Shown one piece after another: positions 62,690 to 64,000 of a stretch of DNA of 64,000 nucleotides. The notes beneath the pieces are model-generated. The model saw nothing but the letters and a program-made list of their open reading frames with translations. It ran no database searches and was not told where the DNA came from. Origin of the DNA: Unio delphinus (taxonomy: Eukaryota > Mollusca > Bivalvia > Unionida > Unionidae); NCBI GenBank assembly GCA_029339505.1, contig JAQISU010000210.1, positions 15,014,001-15,078,000 on the forward strand. Reading direction: 5' to 3'. A program made the position numbers and the translations under genes. Position 1 is the first letter of the stretch. Each line of letters opens with the position of its first letter.

Positions 62690-63021
62690 CAAAACTCCCT
62701 GGAACCCCATGGGCAAAATACCCCGGAGAAAAACACCTTCCAGGGTATAGTTATTGTGGACCGGTAACAAGACTTGATATCAGACTCAATGATCAAAATC
62801 AGCCCCGACCCGGTGAGGAACCAATAAACGCTATTGATAAGGCCTGTCACCTTCATGATGTTGCTTATAAAAGCAGCAATTTGCAACACAGGCATCTAGC
62901 AGATGTGAAATTAATTCATGCGTTGAATGCCATTCCTGATAAATCCTTCAAAGAATAATTGGCTTCATTTTTGATAAAATCGGCTATGAAAAGTAAATTG
63001 ATGTTAGGTGCTGGTAATTAA
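62662..63021 (+). pseudogene. Phospholipase A2 domain (Polinton 2), with in-frame stop
   Basis: Reading from CGA after the heptamer, the domain matches Polinton 1: LPGTPWAKYPG, HLPGYSY and AIDKACHLHDVAY with the catalytic His-Asp kept. Two defects are visible. The calcium-loop GPGT is GPVT, and a TAA at 62956-62958 removes the last ~20 codons (a Lys codon in Polinton 1), with similarity continuing to a stop at 63019-63021. The Gly to Val change should weaken calcium binding, so this copy is probably inactive as an enzyme. Confidence 0.75.
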
Positions 63022-63028
63022 TAACAAC

Positions 63029-63961
63029 ATGGAATCTATTTATTATTCCCCAAGAGGATACTGGAAGGGTAACGCTGCAATCAGTAAACTCGCTAGCGCC
63101 GCAAAAGTGAAAAAAACCACTGCGGCTCATTGGTTATCCAAACAGGCACTATGGCAAATTTATCTACCACCGCCTAAACAAATTCAATTCTCGCATTTTG
63201 ATTTAACCGGACCCAATGAAGTTCATCAGGCTGATCTATTATTTCTGCCACATGATCGTGGTTACAAATATGCGTTAACTGTAGTTGATATTGCAAGTCG
63301 ATACAAAGAAGCAGAACCGTTAAAAACAAAATCAGCCACTGAAGTGGCTTCTGCATTTGAAAGGATTTATCGAAGGAGTCCTCTGCACTGGCCAAATCTG
63401 TTACAAGTTGACCCGGGCAAGGAATTTCAGGGTGCAGTGTTATCTACAATGAAATATCACAATGTCGCTATCAGACGAGGGCATACTGCACTGCATCGTG
63501 ATCAGGCCATTGTAGAACGGTTTAATAAAACCCTTGCTGAGCGGTTATTTGGATATCAATATGCAAAAGAATTCATCCAAGAAAAAAGATCCCGTGAATG
63601 GGTTAAGAGATTACCAGGTGTAGTTACCGAGATTACTAGAACCATCAACATGAAACCTATCAACGCGATTAAAAAGAAGTCGATACCTGAAAAACCACAA
63701 AAAGATTTCAAAGAACCAATTCTTGGTAGTAATGTCATTGTGAGGTATTTATATGAACCAGGAGAGCTTGAGGGTGGTACAAAAAGGGCTACTGATCCTA
63801 TTTGGAGCGTCACTACGCATAAGATATCTAGTATAACACGATCTACGGGTAGACCTCCAATCTATAAACTGGATTCAACTGCCCCTCAGCGTGGGTTTAC
63901 TAGACAACAACTACAAGTAATTCCTGACGATACTCAATTACCACCGCATGGTCTTAACTAG
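63029..63961 (+). CDS. Retroviral-type (rve) integrase, full-length (Polinton 2)
   Basis: A 310-aa product from the ATG of MESIYYSPRGYW, eight bases after the PLA2 stop. The triad is VHQADLLFL, QVDPGKEF and AIVERFNKT. A four-residue deletion relative to Polinton 1 lies before EITRTINMKP, after the core. The C-terminal ~60 residues (KRATDPIWSVTTHKISS.., GRPPIYKLDS, QQLQVIPDD) are intact and form the usual basic tail, which Polinton 1 lacks because of a TGA. The start and core agree with Polinton integrases that join element ends to target DNA. This is the best reference in the window for judging damage in Polinton 1. Confidence 0.92.
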   Translation: MESIYYSPRGYWKGNAAISKLASAAKVKKTTAAHWLSKQALWQIYLPPPKQIQFSHFDLTGPNEVHQADLLFLPHDRGYKYALTVVDIASRYKEAEPLKTKSATEVASAFERIYRRSPLHWPNLLQVDPGKEFQGAVLSTMKYHNVAIRRGHTALHRDQAIVERFNKTLAERLFGYQYAKEFIQEKRSREWVKRLPGVVTEITRTINMKPINAIKKKSIPEKPQKDFKEPILGSNVIVRYLYEPGELEGGTKRATDPIWSVTTHKISSITRSTGRPPIYKLDSTAPQRGFTRQQLQVIPDDTQLPPHGLN

Positions 63962-64000
63962 CACCCTTGCGTCTATTGCACTCAAGACAAGTCAACATCA
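63954..64000 (-). CDS. HNH/zinc nuclease module, 3' end only (Polinton 2)
   Basis: The minus strand encodes the end of the module seen at 25222-25437, with LTCLECNRRKGAS before a stop. It overlaps the integrase end by about 8 bp, as in Polinton 1. The rest, including the junction with the polymerase-helicase gene, lies outside the window. Confidence 0.6.
   Translation of the reverse strand, partial: MLTCLECNRRKGAS

Larger units (their letters stand above)
61587..64000. mobile_element. Second Polinton/Maverick (Polinton 2), partial
   Basis: Begins AGCAGCAGAGAGGGTG, the same 16 bp end as Polinton 1, directly after host sequence. Gene order inward is ATPase (minus), zinc ribbon/PLA2 (plus), integrase (plus), HNH (minus): the exact mirror of the right end of Polinton 1. 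It is thus inserted in the opposite orientation. Proteins are roughly 90% alike by eye, but the terminal repeat beyond the first ~16 bp is much diverged. It is therefore an independent insertion of a related lineage. The far end is outside the window, so a target duplication cannot be checked. Confidence 0.93.

Overview
The window looks like nuclear DNA of an invertebrate animal. It is AT-rich, full of (TA)n and (CATA)n microsatellites, carries SINE-like insertions, and shows no host protein-coding gene. One repeated 314 bp insertion has a V-SINE/L2-like 3' tail resembling molluscan SINEs of the RUDI type. A mollusc is therefore my best guess, as an inference only.

Four blocks make up the window. 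(1) 1-12159 and 27857-36960 are near-identical tandem copies of a ~4.4-4.6 kb non-coding unit (A type), each with a (TA)n and a (CATA)n microsatellite. (2) 12160-27856 is a Polinton/Maverick (adintovirus-like) element of 15.7 kb, inserted in the third A unit. It has ~258 bp terminal inverted repeats, and intact tandem copies show the empty site. (3) 36960-61586 holds diverged relatives of the same unit (B type). These are longer, with internal partial duplications and two SINE-like insertions, and include a recent ~5.8 kb tandem duplication. (4) From 61587 to the window end lies a second, diverged Polinton, cut by the window edge.

In Polinton 1 the left half, on the minus strand, holds virion genes: a scaffold-like protein (323 aa), a small basic protein (148 aa), the major capsid gene, a PX-like hydrophobic/basic protein, an adenovirus-type protease, a repeat protein (509 aa), a two-TM protein and a split structural protein. 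The centre holds a homing-type HNH gene, a zinc protein and, on the plus strand, a protein-primed PolB fused to an SF1 helicase and followed by an HNH module. The right end holds an rve integrase, a zinc-ribbon/phospholipase A2 gene and an A32/FtsK-like packaging ATPase. The set covers integration, self-replication, capsid assembly, maturation, packaging and possibly membrane breach.

Several genes are interrupted: an in-frame stop in the capsid gene, an in-frame stop in the integrase, and frameshifts in the NUMOD/HNH gene, at the PolB-helicase/HNH junction and in the split structural gene. One interruption looks functional. The zinc ribbon and the PLA2 domain are joined at a canonical -1 slippery heptamer (A AAA AAC) in exact register in both Polintons, and the PLA2 frame has no AUG ahead of its active site. 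That is the most interesting candidate here.
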